Assembly: GCA_021797495.1 (NCBI GenBank)
Contig: JAJZZO010000014.1
Location: 1 to 64,000 of the forward strand
DNA length: 64,000 bases
Direction: 5' to 3'
Origin: Microcaldota archaeon
GTDB lineage: Archaea; Micrarchaeota; Micrarchaeia; Micrarchaeales; Micrarchaeaceae
Below the pieces are notes generated by a model. It was given only the letters and a program-made list of their open reading frames with translations, did not search any database and was not told the DNA's origin. The translations under genes were made by a program, and so were the position numbers. Shown here in pieces: positions 1 to 7,881 of the stretch. Positions within the stretch are counted from its first letter, which is position 1, and every line of letters begins with the position of its first letter.

Positions 1-11
1 TACGTGATGCG

Positions 12-158
12 ATGGCAAAGGATGTGGTATGCGGAATGTCTGTGGATGAGAAGAGTGCGCTGAGCCTTGTATACAATGGCAGGAAGTATTACTTCTGCAG
101 CAAGGCGTGCAAGGAAAAGTTCGAGAAGGATTCGGAGAAATATTCTGCCAGTGCGTAA
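12..158 (+). CDS. YHS-domain metal-binding protein (start uncertain, near window edge)
   Basis: A 48-residue protein that is essentially one YHS domain: Val-Cys-Gly-Met near residue 9, then Tyr-Tyr-Phe-Cys-Ser-Lys-Ala-Cys-Lys around residues 29-37. The two Cys clusters are the usual metal-binding positions of YHS/TRASH-type domains. The ATG at 12 has a GTGAT Shine-Dalgarno-like element just upstream, but the frame is open to the window edge, so a longer protein cannot be excluded. It lies 150 bp ahead of a Cu-type P-type ATPase that carries its own N-terminal YHS domain, so a role as copper chaperone or sensor is a context inference. Confidence 0.7.
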   Translation: MAKDVVCGMSVDEKSALSLVYNGRKYYFCSKACKEKFEKDSEKYSASA

Positions 159-307
159 GCAAGATAATCTGCAGTGCCCTGGTATTAAAGTGTAGTTATA
201 GGGCATGCGCGAATACAGAGGAGTGGGTTTATACAAGGATTTGCTGGTAAAGTACCGGGTCTTGCGCGGCGCGCTTGAATTGCTTAAACTGTTTTGATGT
301 GCTGAAC

Positions 308-2374
308 ATGGCCAACGATCCCATATGCGGAATGTACGTTGATGAGGGCAGCGACAGCATAACTGCTTACAGGAACGATATCAGGTATTATTTTTGCAGC
401 AACTCCTGCAAGCTGAAGTTCGAGCGCCCGGAAAAGGAGTTCAGGGCTCTCAGGCGCTCCCTGCTCATAGCGTGGCCCATATCCATTGCTGTGCTGGTCA
501 TGACGTACGTGATCCATTTCCAGTATTACCTGTTCGCGATGCTTGTGCTCTCGGGCATAGTCCAGTTCTATCCTGGGCTGAAGTTTTACAAGGGGCTCGT
601 AGATGCAATCAGGAACAGGGGAACGAACATGGACATGCTCATAGCCATAGGCACCACGGCAGCATGGCTGTACAGCGCTGCCATAGTGCTGGTACCGCAG
701 ATAAGCGCAGTGCACAACGTGTATTTCGATTCCTCATCGCTTATAATAGCGCTTATACTGAGCGGGGACTACCTGCAGCACTTAGCGGAGAAGAACGCCA
801 CTTCGGCACTGGACAAGCTGCTCAAGCTCCAGCCTAGCGTAGTGCACAGGATAAACGGAAACGGCATCAGCGACATAGATGCCAAAGATATAGCAGTGGG
901 GGATAAGCTCCTTGTCAAGCCCGGAGAAAGGATACCAGCTGACGGCGTTGTATTGGAGGGAGAGAGCGAGGTCGACGAATCGGCTATAAGCGGGGAGAGC
1001 ATGCCTGTGCTGAAAGGGAAGGGCGACAAGCTCATAGGCGCCACGGTTAACGGAGCGGGATCCATAACAATGCTTGTAGAGCATGCGGGAGCTGACTCTA
1101 CGCTTTCAAAGATAATAGCCATAGTAGAAGCTGCAGCATCGAAAAGGGTAAAGATACAGAAGCTTGCGGATACCGTGTCGGCATATTTCGTGCCTTTGGT
1201 CATAGGGATAGCCATAGCCTCGAGCCTCGGATGGTTTTTCCTGGGCTCCTCTGGGCTGAGCGTGGCAGTGCTTGTTTTCGTAAGCGTTGTGATAATTGCG
1301 TGCCCCTGCGCATTCGGCATAGCAACGCCTGCGGCATTGTTAGTGGGTTCGGGAAAGGCCTCGGAGAACGGGATACTCATCAAAAGTGGAGAAGTGGTAG
1401 AGCTTGCAGGAAAGATAAAAGCGATAATACTGGATAAGACAGGGACTATAACAGTGGGAAAGCCTTCAGTTACAGACATAATACCAGAAGCCACGGCATC
1501 GGAGGAAGAGCTGCTTTACTATGCAGCTTCAGCAGAGCTTAAGTCAGAGCATCCAATAGCTAAAGCCGTGCTGAAGCGCGCCTACGACTCAGGGATAAAG
1601 CCAGATATGCCATCGTCGTTCTCGTATTCCACTGGCATGGGCATCTCAGCAGTTGTTAAGGGCAAAAAGGTAACGATAGGCAACGAGAAGATGCTCCTTG
1701 ATTCGGACATTGCAGGAGACAAGGCCCTAGCTAAAATCCTTGATGAAGGCACGGGCGCTGCGGTTTACGTTGGAGTCGATGGAAGGGTGATTGGATATAT
1801 AGTGGTTTCAGACAGCGTAAGGAAAGAGACAAAGGACACCGTATCCGAGCTAAAGGCGCTGGGCATAGAGGTATGGATGGTCACCGGAGACAACGACAAG
1901 GTGGCAAGGCACGTAGCTATGGAGGTGGGCATAAACAACGTAATTTCTGGGGCCTCGCCGGCAGACAAGGCGGAAGCGGTTAAGAGGCTGCAGTCAAGGG
2001 GCGTTAAAGTGGCGGTCATCGGGGATGGCATAAACGACGCGCCCGCATTGTCGCAGGCTGACATAGGCATAGCCATAGGAGCTGGCACAGACATAGCCAT
2101 GGAATCAGGGCAGGTGGTATTGATGAAGAGCGACCTGCGCGACGTTCTTAAGCTCTTCAAGCTTTCGGCCAAGACCATAGCCAAGATAAAGCAGAACCTG
2201 GCATGGGCATTCGGCTACAACATATTGCTGCTGCCTATAGCGGCAGGAGCCCTGGTTCCCTTCGCGGGGCTGTCGGTATATGAGTCCCTGCCGATACTAT
2301 CGGCGTTCGCCATGGCTATGAGCTCCACGATAGTGGTAAGCAATTCGTTGCTGCTCAAAAGAACAAGGCTCTGA
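308..2374 (+). CDS. copA: Copper-translocating P1B-type ATPase with N-terminal YHS domain
   Basis: Heavy-metal P-type ATPase of 688 residues, an integral membrane pump that exports monovalent copper (or silver) using ATP. Visible landmarks are the actuator loop Ser-Gly-Glu-Ser, the transmembrane Cys-Pro-Cys metal site near residue 332, the phosphorylated Asp of DKTGT near 376, a Ser-Glu-His-Pro nucleotide-binding motif, TGDN and GDGINDAPAL. Instead of the common HMA domain, the N-terminus is a YHS domain (Asp-Pro-Ile-Cys-Gly-Met, then Tyr-Phe-Cys-Ser-Asn-Ser-Cys). The ATG at 308 is chosen because the YHS motif follows directly; an in-frame TTG exists at 275. A box A-like AT stretch lies near 227-236. 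Confidence 0.93.
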   Translation: MANDPICGMYVDEGSDSITAYRNDIRYYFCSNSCKLKFERPEKEFRALRRSLLIAWPISIAVLVMTYVIHFQYYLFAMLVLSGIVQFYPGLKFYKGLVDAIRNRGTNMDMLIAIGTTAAWLYSAAIVLVPQISAVHNVYFDSSSLIIALILSGDYLQHLAEKNATSALDKLLKLQPSVVHRINGNGISDIDAKDIAVGDKLLVKPGERIPADGVVLEGESEVDESAISGESMPVLKGKGDKLIGATVNGAGSITMLVEHAGADSTLSKIIAIVEAAASKRVKIQKLADTVSAYFVPLVIGIAIASSLGWFFLGSSGLSVAVLVFVSVVIIACPCAFGIATPAALLVGSGKASENGILIKSGEVVELAGKIKAIILDKTGTITVGKPSVTDIIPEATASEEELLYYAASAELKSEHPIAKAVLKRAYDSGIKPDMPSSFSYSTGMGISAVVKGKKVTIGNEKMLLDSDIAGDKALAKILDEGTGAAVYVGVDGRVIGYIVVSDSVRKETKDTVSELKALGIEVWMVTGDNDKVARHVAMEVGINNVISGASPADKAEAVKRLQSRGVKVAVIGDGINDAPALSQADIGIAIGAGTDIAMESGQVVLMKSDLRDVLKLFKLSAKTIAKIKQNLAWAFGYNILLLPIAAGALVPFAGLSVYESLPILSAFAMAMSSTIVVSNSLLLKRTRL

Positions 2375-2504
2375 CTAAATTTTGGTTTAACTGCTTGCTT
2401 TTTAGTGATTTTTTATTTATCCAATTATTATTAGTATCTTGTGTAGGATAATTGCAGTTATAGCTAAAAGATTTTACAAATTTTTGATATTGCGGGGTAT
2501 GTAA

Positions 2505-4055
2505 ATGCACCATAATAATAAAAAAAAGAAAACGGATAAAAATTATACCGTTTTATACGTTATTGCCTTCCTTGTAATTTTAGCATCATCTTTAGCGTTA
2601 TACTATTTTTCTTCCCCAGGGATATTCATATCATTTGACGATGATATCTATGCATATTCTGTCGTGCAGCTTTCGGTGTTAAATTCAATATCTTGGGGCG
2701 AATCTGCTTTTGGATTTGCAATTATGACTGCTCCGTTCTACTTTTTACTGGACCATTCTTTAGAATCATTTACAATCGTATGTTTTATTGCAGATTCAAT
2801 AACATTATTCTGCCTGTTTTTTATAGGGTGGAAAGTTTACAAAACGCCAGTAGCGGGACTTTTTGCTATGGCATTATATGCGTTTAATCCCATAGTAGTT
2901 ACGTTTGCTTTGAGGTATCTGCCAGATCCATTCATTACAATGACTGATGCAATAGGATTGGCAATTGCATTATTTGCAGTAAAGCGCAGAACTTATTGGA
3001 TGCTATCGCTTAGTGGAATAGCCGTAGGTGCAGGATTATTCTTCGGCAACCAAGCAGTTTTTAGTATTTTGGCTTTTTCCTTTTTCGCTTTTATGCTAAT
3101 TTATATAAACAGAAATAATGTTACAAAACCCAAATATAATCATATATTCCTGAAATCTGCTGCATTCTTAGTTATGGGATTCTTAGTAATGTCGATAATT
3201 TATTTTGGTCAAGAGGCTATCATGTATGGAAATCCGTTGCACAGCATAAACGGGGAATCTGCTTATTACTCGGTCAGAAGCTCGCAAAATTTTCCAACTT
3301 ATCTTTATTATTTTTATTTAATGTTCCCGGTAAAATATACAAATGGATTTCCCTACATAGGAAATAGTGGTATATTACCTTATTCGAATATGTCAATCCT
3401 TATTCTGGTTTTTATTGCTTCTTCATTATTTGTGATTTTAAAGTCAGATAAGAAGGGCAGAGATCAGGTTCTCCCATATTTATTATTTATAATTGTGTTT
3501 TATCTGGTTTTGTCTTTTATCCCTGAAGGATTATTCTCAGGTAACTTCACGTTGGGTGTCCAAGATGTAAGTAGAGTCTTTCTTCCAGCCATAATGTTTA
3601 TTGCTATGGGTTCAGCGCTTTTTATAACAAAAATAAATAATAGAAAATTAGGATTACTTATCGTTTTCATTGTAATGGCGGTATATATTGCGGCATCAAC
3701 TAGCAGCTACGTTAGTATAGCTTCAATATACCATAATAGTGAAAATTATCAATGGAATGTAACACTTTCAGTAATAAAGAATTTTGGGTCTCTTAATATA
3801 AGGAATTATACCCTGAATGAAAATTATTCTGGAGAAGGATACCTGCTATGTATGGGCTTGAAGTATCTACCATATAACTGTGCTGGAATCTCACTGCCGC
3901 AACATAAAATAAATTGCAATTTTGAGAATATGTTAGTGGTTTATCAAGGTACGAAACCAGAGTATTTGTGTGGTAAAAGCCTCAAAGGTTATAATGTAAC
4001 TTACTATTATAACAGCACATATAACTACAGCGTTTACATAAAAAGGCAGAGCTGA
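2505..4055 (+). CDS. Multi-pass membrane protein, GT-C (PMT/ArnT-like) glycosyltransferase candidate
   Basis: A 516-residue polytopic protein with about ten hydrophobic segments, a lysine-rich cytoplasmic start, and an acidic Phe-Asp-Asp-Asp-Ile-Tyr motif (residues 44-49) in the first extracytoplasmic loop. GT-C enzymes that use lipid-linked sugars carry a catalytic acidic pair at that place, which is the basis for the call. The C-terminal 100 residues form a soluble Asn/Tyr-rich domain with several N-glycosylation sequons and four Cys. The gene is clearly more AT-rich than the ATPase before it and stands alone with long AT-rich flanks, consistent with transfer or relaxed composition. Substrate unknown. 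Confidence 0.55.
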   Translation: MHHNNKKKKTDKNYTVLYVIAFLVILASSLALYYFSSPGIFISFDDDIYAYSVVQLSVLNSISWGESAFGFAIMTAPFYFLLDHSLESFTIVCFIADSITLFCLFFIGWKVYKTPVAGLFAMALYAFNPIVVTFALRYLPDPFITMTDAIGLAIALFAVKRRTYWMLSLSGIAVGAGLFFGNQAVFSILAFSFFAFMLIYINRNNVTKPKYNHIFLKSAAFLVMGFLVMSIIYFGQEAIMYGNPLHSINGESAYYSVRSSQNFPTYLYYFYLMFPVKYTNGFPYIGNSGILPYSNMSILILVFIASSLFVILKSDKKGRDQVLPYLLFIIVFYLVLSFIPEGLFSGNFTLGVQDVSRVFLPAIMFIAMGSALFITKINNRKLGLLIVFIVMAVYIAASTSSYVSIASIYHNSENYQWNVTLSVIKNFGSLNIRNYTLNENYSGEGYLLCMGLKYLPYNCAGISLPQHKINCNFENMLVVYQGTKPEYLCGKSLKGYNVTYYYNSTYNYSVYIKRQS

Positions 4056-4113
4056 CCCCATCCCTAAAATCAGTAGATCTGGATATTTACCCAATATGCA
4101 TAGGTTAAAGGCA

Positions 4114-4368
4114 TTAGCTAACTCCTTCCCTGTCTACATTGCCGCATCTTATGCATGTATACATCACCAATGGCGCTTCGTCTCCGTAGACTATGCCGTG
4201 GTAGTACATCACGCATTTGTCATAGCCGCACTTGCTGCATTCGTGCTCCGCCAGGCCCAGTATCTCGGTTTTGTTGCCACAGGCATTGCACACGTAAAAG
4301 GGCTTGCCATCCTCTTCGGCGAAGTGCATGTTGGTGCCGCATTTCGGGCATATGTTAGAGGTTGCCAT
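4114..4368 (-). CDS. TFS/RPB9-like two-zinc-ribbon transcription factor
   Basis: An 84-residue protein with two zinc ribbons: C7-x2-C10 with C27-x2-C30, and C44-x2-C47 with C72-x2-C75. This is the layout of archaeal transcription factor S and RPB9/RpoM, which stimulate transcript cleavage by RNA polymerase. The acidic dipeptide that TFS inserts into the polymerase active site is present as D63-E64, but the surrounding QTRSADEP-type motif is replaced by a Gly-Ile-Val-Tyr-Gly-Asp-Glu-Ala-Pro sequence, so cleavage activity is uncertain. It is shorter than typical TFS, with a short linker between ribbons. It could be a diverged TFS paralog acting as an inhibitor or an RPB9-like subunit. Confidence 0.7.
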   Translation of the reverse strand: MATSNICPKCGTNMHFAEEDGKPFYVCNACGNKTEILGLAEHECSKCGYDKCVMYYHGIVYGDEAPLVMYTCIRCGNVDREGVS

Positions 4369-4484
4369 GCAACTGATACTTTGCAGTATAACATATTTAT
4401 CGTTTTTGATTCCTGCGTTGGTGTATTATCCCGAAATAAGGTCCTCTCAGGGCTTATAACTTAAAGTAATAACCACTATGGGCT

Positions 4485-4649
4485 TTATTTATAATCTGCC
4501 TTCTGTTTATAGATTCCAGTGAGAGCTTTAAATCGCTTTTTCTTCCGATTATTATTTTTTTCCTCTGCTTTCTGTTTATTTACGTGGTTAGTTATCCACA
4601 ATAACGAACCAATAAAGAAAACAAAACCCCAAATCTCCGAATACTGCAC
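4485..4649 (-). CDS. Small single-pass membrane protein, unrecognised
   Basis: An open frame of 54 codons from GTG at 4649 (TTG codons also lie just upstream). It encodes one hydrophobic segment (Trp-Gly-Phe-Val-Phe-Phe-Ile-Gly-Ser-Leu-Leu-Trp) followed by a strongly basic Asn/Lys/Arg-rich tail. Hydrophobic-then-basic order and codon use look protein-like, but no family is recognised. It sits between the TFS-like gene and a transposase remnant, so it may be a 5'-truncated leftover. Confidence 0.3.
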   Translation of the reverse strand: MQYSEIWGFVFFIGSLLWITNHVNKQKAEEKNNNRKKKRFKALTGIYKQKADYK

Positions 4650-4687
4650 CAACAACGTATAAACAAATCGACCAAATTATGATATAA

Positions 4688-4975
4688 ATGATTCCGAATG
4701 CAAAGTTCCTTAGAGGTGTAGGATACGACGCTACAGATATGTACGAAGAACTGCATTACGACAACGTAAAACCTGTAATTGCAATAAACGGAAGAGGTTT
4801 CTACAAGTCATCAATACCAAAAGATCCCGAATACGGAAAGAGATTGGTAGTGGAAAGGATATTCTCCTGTCTTAAAGAGGTATTCGAACTGTCGAAGAAC
4901 AGGTTTGCAGGAATGAAAAAGGTGATGACGCACATTTATTCCTGCCTTATTGCGTACCTGGTTAAATATCTTTGA
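4688..4975 (+). pseudogene. IS4/IS5-type DDE transposase, C-terminal remnant
   Basis: The 95 codons match the C-terminal end of IS4/IS5-like DDE transposases: a Pro-Val-Ile-Ala-Ile-Asn-Gly-Arg-Gly segment, a Lys-Arg-Leu-Val-Val-Glu-Arg-Ile-Phe-Ser stretch containing the catalytic-Glu (YREK-like) helix, then Leu-Ser-Lys-Asn-Arg-Phe and a hydrophobic end. The N-terminal two thirds with the first two Asp residues are absent, so the element is dead. No clear terminal inverted repeats are seen. It marks the left side of the decayed accessory stretch 4.4-7.4 kb. Confidence 0.65.
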
Positions 4976-5050
4976 AATCGGTGTGGTGGTGGGTATAATA
5001 AGAAACGATAAAAGGGTGTTTGAATGATATAGGTATAAAGGTCAACTTCC

Positions 5051-5516
5051 TAGAAATGCTGTCTTTTGTGTAGCGAAAGAACACCGGACGAATGCCACAG
5101 AAGATTGATTGCCGATATGATGAAAGAACGATGGCCGCAGCTAGAAATTATACACCTAGTAGACAAAACTAAAAAACTATGATAGACTTATGGCTCAATA
5201 GGTTTGGTAAATATGGAGAAGCTAGTTAATTCTAAATGTGTTATAATAGATAGGCTTGGCAGGGAGATGAAAGCTCTGCATTCTGCTAGTGTGACCGTAT
5301 TATACATAGAGATGCTGCGCTCATCTTTGATGGTCACAGGTTAACGTTCAAGATGATTTCGCCGGCACAATGCTGTGTAACCCTAGCAATGGCATAATCT
5401 TGATAGATCCTGTCATCGCTATGCCACTACAGGCGGGCCTAGTACTCATCACAATCGAAAAGCGGGTAAAAAAGAACGCTAACTGGCTGGATTTCGGCAA
5501 CGCAGCCAAGGGATAG
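5051..5516 (+). pseudogene. Degenerate gene with several stops and a frame change, family unknown
   Basis: One frame reads protein-like from about 5072 (Glu-Arg-Thr-Pro-Asp-Glu-Cys-His-Arg-Arg), is interrupted by TGA-TAG at 5180-5185, continues (Val-Asn-Met-Glu-Lys-Leu-Val) to a TAA at 5342-5344, and appears to resume in another frame as a 48-codon segment (5370-5516) ending Trp-Leu-Asp-Phe-Gly-Asn-Ala-Ala-Lys-Gly. The alternation of plausible coding with stops is what a decayed gene shows. I do not recognise the family. The last segment could alternatively be a separate small gene with ATG at 5370. Apart from this, 4976-5519 shows nothing recognisable. Confidence 0.35.
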
Positions 5517-5519
5517 CTC

Positions 5520-6497
5520 TTATTTTTTAAGCTTGCTAAACTCCGCCCAGCTCATCATTCTGGCGCTCCCAATCCCGTTGGCTATTTCATCTAACAATAT
5601 CATGCTGAATCTGTTTATGTGACCGGAACCGGCAATTGCCAGTACTACATCGTTTTTTCGTAAGGAGCGGAGACACGCAGCCATCATATGCCTGTCCCTG
5701 TTAGCGTCCCAATAGCTCACAAATTCGTTTATCCTGTATTTCTTGTACGGGTGTATATAGGGCTGTGGGTCCTTTAGGTTGACTACAAGCTTGGAATGCA
5801 TTCCGCTTTTTACGTACCTGTCGGTCATCTTTCGGAGTATCCTATCTATGGTGTCAGCCAGCGACCTGCCCTTGTACTTTTTGTGGATCCCTAGTATTTC
5901 GGGTGAAATCCCTGATAGTTCGGAGTTCTTGTCCAACAGGATGTTCAAGATTCTGTGAATCGTTAAATCATATATGTCGTCTCTGGTCAGCGCTCTGTTT
6001 TTTCTAGTCCAGAATTTTGCCATTGAATGATACCAGAAAAGGAAATACACGAAAAGGGCCAATTCTGCATCGTCGATTTTGCCGAGCCTGATAAGTTCAC
6101 CGATATTCTCTTTGGTTTCCAGATCCATGCCCCTGTACGTCGCGTCGTAGCGTTTTGCAAAATTGATCATCCATTCAGACTCCATCCACTTGGACCTGGG
6201 CTTGACCAGCAACTTGTCCAGCTCCTTGGCGTTGAGCGATTCCGGCAGCTCGACTAGCACAGAGCCAGGTCTGGTTTTCTTGAACGCAGTATCAAGAAAC
6301 TTCACAAACTCGGCTTTCCTTTTGGGGCCAAGGTCACCGACATGCAGCCCCGCGATGAAAACCAGCGTCTTCCTGCTTGTCAGGTATACCATTGTGTTAT
6401 TGTAATAATCGTCAGCACTGTACCTGCGCTTTGCCCTATCCTGCTGCGGCTCGTACTTGTTGATGTAGTAATCGGATAACGAGTCAAGCGTGACCAT
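5520..6497 (-). CDS. TraB/ChaN/EreA-superfamily-like protein
   Basis: A 325-residue soluble protein with the spaced motifs of the TraB/PrgY, GumN/TIKI and ChaN/EreA superfamily: Gly-Leu-His (H52) after a beta strand near the N-terminus, Val-Glu-Leu-Pro-Glu near residue 82, and Ala-Gly-Ser-Gly-His near residue 288 before a C-terminal helix. Those His and Glu residues are the metal or catalytic positions in characterised members, which include haem-binding, metalloprotease and esterase proteins, so the activity here is open. The start at 6497 is favoured because GGTGAT lies four bases ahead of the ATG; it overlaps the end of the upstream glycosyltransferase fragment by 14 bp, suggesting co-transcription. 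Moderately confident of fold, not of function. Confidence 0.5.
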   Translation of the reverse strand: MVTLDSLSDYYINKYEPQQDRAKRRYSADDYYNNTMVYLTSRKTLVFIAGLHVGDLGPKRKAEFVKFLDTAFKKTRPGSVLVELPESLNAKELDKLLVKPRSKWMESEWMINFAKRYDATYRGMDLETKENIGELIRLGKIDDAELALFVYFLFWYHSMAKFWTRKNRALTRDDIYDLTIHRILNILLDKNSELSGISPEILGIHKKYKGRSLADTIDRILRKMTDRYVKSGMHSKLVVNLKDPQPYIHPYKKYRINEFVSYWDANRDRHMMAACLRSLRKNDVVLAIAGSGHINRFSMILLDEIANGIGSARMMSWAEFSKLKK

Positions 6498-7368
6498 TGT
6501 CATCACCAGCATCTTTGAAAAGGGTATAATATAAACGCTTCTGGTACTCTTTGAGCTTGTGGTCGTTTTGTATCGGCTGGTTGATAAAGGAAAGGATATC
6601 TGCCTTGCCCTTTATGTTGAGTATCTCACATAGGTCTTCAATAAGTTTATTGCCGTGGCTTGGTCCACCACGCATTTCGGTCTTGTGTGTCTGGCCTCTC
6701 GGCTTTTGGGCGACCGCCGCCAATATAACCTCTTTCAATTCCTTCGCTACCTCCTTGTACTCAAACTGTTTTGGTAGCTTCGACACCCATGGACTGTTAC
6801 TCTGCAATAGGTCTACGCATGCGTTGCCGAATTCCTTTAAGTTCACCATGGCGTAGGAGTTCCAATCATATAACGGCTCGTCAAAGAAGTCTACCGGAAC
6901 CAGGTTCTCAGGGCGTACGTATTCGTTGAACGCAATCCAGTTGGGAACGAGGACCGGCACAGAGCAGGACAGGGCCTCGAGTACTGAGCGCCCTGATGTC
7001 TCGAAGTAGCTTGTTGCACATGTGGCAAATAGGTCGGCTGCGCTGTACAAGTAGGGCATTTCTCTTTCTTCAAAAGACCCTATAATGACGTTTTCGTCAT
7101 CGATATATCTCTTTAGAGCGTTCATGTAATCGTTATCTAAGGTCTTGCATGAGATTATCAGTTTAGAATCTGGGATAGCCTTTTTGATTTCGTTATATAC
7201 ATGCAACAGGGCACCCATGTTCTTGTCGCGCGCGAACCTGCCGGTGTATAGGATTATCTTAGTTTCAGGCAAGTTTAGCTTGTGCCTGGAGAGCTCCTTG
7301 TCGTACTGCCTGTACTGATCAGTGTCAACTCCGTAAGTAGCTAGGACACGGGTTTCGGCTCCCAGCAT
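6484..7368 (-). CDS. GT4-type glycosyltransferase lacking its N-terminal domain
   Basis: The 294 residues correspond to the C-terminal nucleotide-sugar-binding Rossmann domain of GT4 (GT-B) glycosyltransferases: Gly-Val-Asp-Thr-Asp linker at the start, Leu-Tyr-Thr-Gly-Arg-Phe-Ala-Arg-Asp-Lys-Asn, and the Ser-Ala-Ala-Asp-Leu-Phe followed by a Glu-x7-Glu region (Glu-Thr-Ser-Gly-Arg-Ser-Val-Leu-Glu-Ala). Full enzymes have roughly 150-170 more residues forming the acceptor domain; these are missing. The frame upstream runs in register straight into the rpl24e stop codon at 7396-7398, so the gene looks joined to the ribosomal operon by a deletion. It may be inactive or need a partner. Downstream it overlaps the TraB/ChaN-like gene. 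Confidence 0.7.
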   Translation of the reverse strand: MLGAETRVLATYGVDTDQYRQYDKELSRHKLNLPETKIILYTGRFARDKNMGALLHVYNEIKKAIPDSKLIISCKTLDNDYMNALKRYIDDENVIIGSFEEREMPYLYSAADLFATCATSYFETSGRSVLEALSCSVPVLVPNWIAFNEYVRPENLVPVDFFDEPLYDWNSYAMVNLKEFGNACVDLLQSNSPWVSKLPKQFEYKEVAKELKEVILAAVAQKPRGQTHKTEMRGGPSHGNKLIEDLCEILNIKGKADILSFINQPIQNDHKLKEYQKRLYYTLFKDAGDDNGHA

Positions 7369-7395
7369 AGAGCTATAGATGCCTGCAGGGAGAGT

Positions 7396-7557
7396 TTACT
7401 TCTTGCTGGCAAATTCCTTCTTGCTTACCTTCCTGTGCAGCAGTATGTCGTACTTGTAGCACCTGCTGCTGCAGTAGTAGTTTATCTTCCCAGTCCTGAA
7501 GACATAGGCGGTGCCGGTGCCTTTGGCGATTTCCTTTGAGCAATAAGAGCATTTCAT
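7396..7557 (-). CDS. rpl24e: 50S ribosomal protein L24e (eL24)
   Basis: A 53-residue zinc-ribbon ribosomal protein: Met-Lys-Cys-Ser-Tyr-Cys at the start and Tyr-Tyr-Cys-Ser-Ser-Arg-Cys-Tyr-Lys in the middle give the CxxC...CxxxC zinc site of eL24, with the usual Lys/Arg-rich C-terminus. Gene order L7Ae-S28e-L24e is conserved in archaea, where ndk often follows; here a truncated glycosyltransferase follows instead. It begins nine bases after the S28e stop. Confidence 0.9.
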   Translation of the reverse strand: MKCSYCSKEIAKGTGTAYVFRTGKINYYCSSRCYKYDILLHRKVSKKEFASKK

Positions 7558-7566
7558 TCAAAAACC

Positions 7567-7848
7567 TTACTTTACCTTTATCTCCCTTGCTTCCCTGCTC
7601 GTGTCCGGGAGCCTTATTACGTCTCCTTTCTTTATCGGGCCGATTTCGTTCCTTCTTATTATCCTGCCCTTGTCCTTGCCTTCAAGGATCCTGCAGGTTA
7701 CCTGATAGACCTCCCCATACATGCCGGTCTTTACCTTGTTGTTTATCTCCACTACCTCCGCGAGGAAGCCTGAGAACTGCGGCGTAGGCTTTGACGGCGC
7801 AGAAGGCGCCGATTGTGCTGGCGTGTGGGGTGCAGGTTTATCTTCCAT
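7567..7848 (-). CDS. rps28e: 30S ribosomal protein S28e (eS28)
   Basis: The C-terminal 65 residues carry the eS28 signature: Ala-Glu-Val-Val-Glu-Ile, Thr-Gly-Met-Tyr-Gly-Glu-Val, Cys-Arg-Ile-Leu-Glu-Gly-Lys-Asp-Lys-Gly-Arg-Ile, Asn-Glu-Ile-Gly-Pro, and a final Glu-Ala-Arg. eS28 is an OB-fold protein of the small-subunit head near the mRNA exit. The 93-residue product has an N-terminal extension of about 25 residues rich in Pro, Ala and Ser that archaeal S28e normally lacks (family length about 65-75). It lies between the L7Ae and L24e genes in one operon. Confidence 0.92.
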   Translation of the reverse strand: MEDKPAPHTPAQSAPSAPSKPTPQFSGFLAEVVEINNKVKTGMYGEVYQVTCRILEGKDKGRIIRRNEIGPIKKGDVIRLPDTSREAREIKVK

Positions 7849-7881
7849 TTATACCATTCCTTTTAAACATTGTTTAGGGGA

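Noticed and set aside
769-1494. Long minus-strand open frame opposite the copper ATPase
   Set aside because: It is antisense to conserved ATPase codons and has low-complexity Ser/Pro/Thr composition without domain features. Similar antisense frames opposite aEF-2, SMC and aconitase were dismissed for the same reason.
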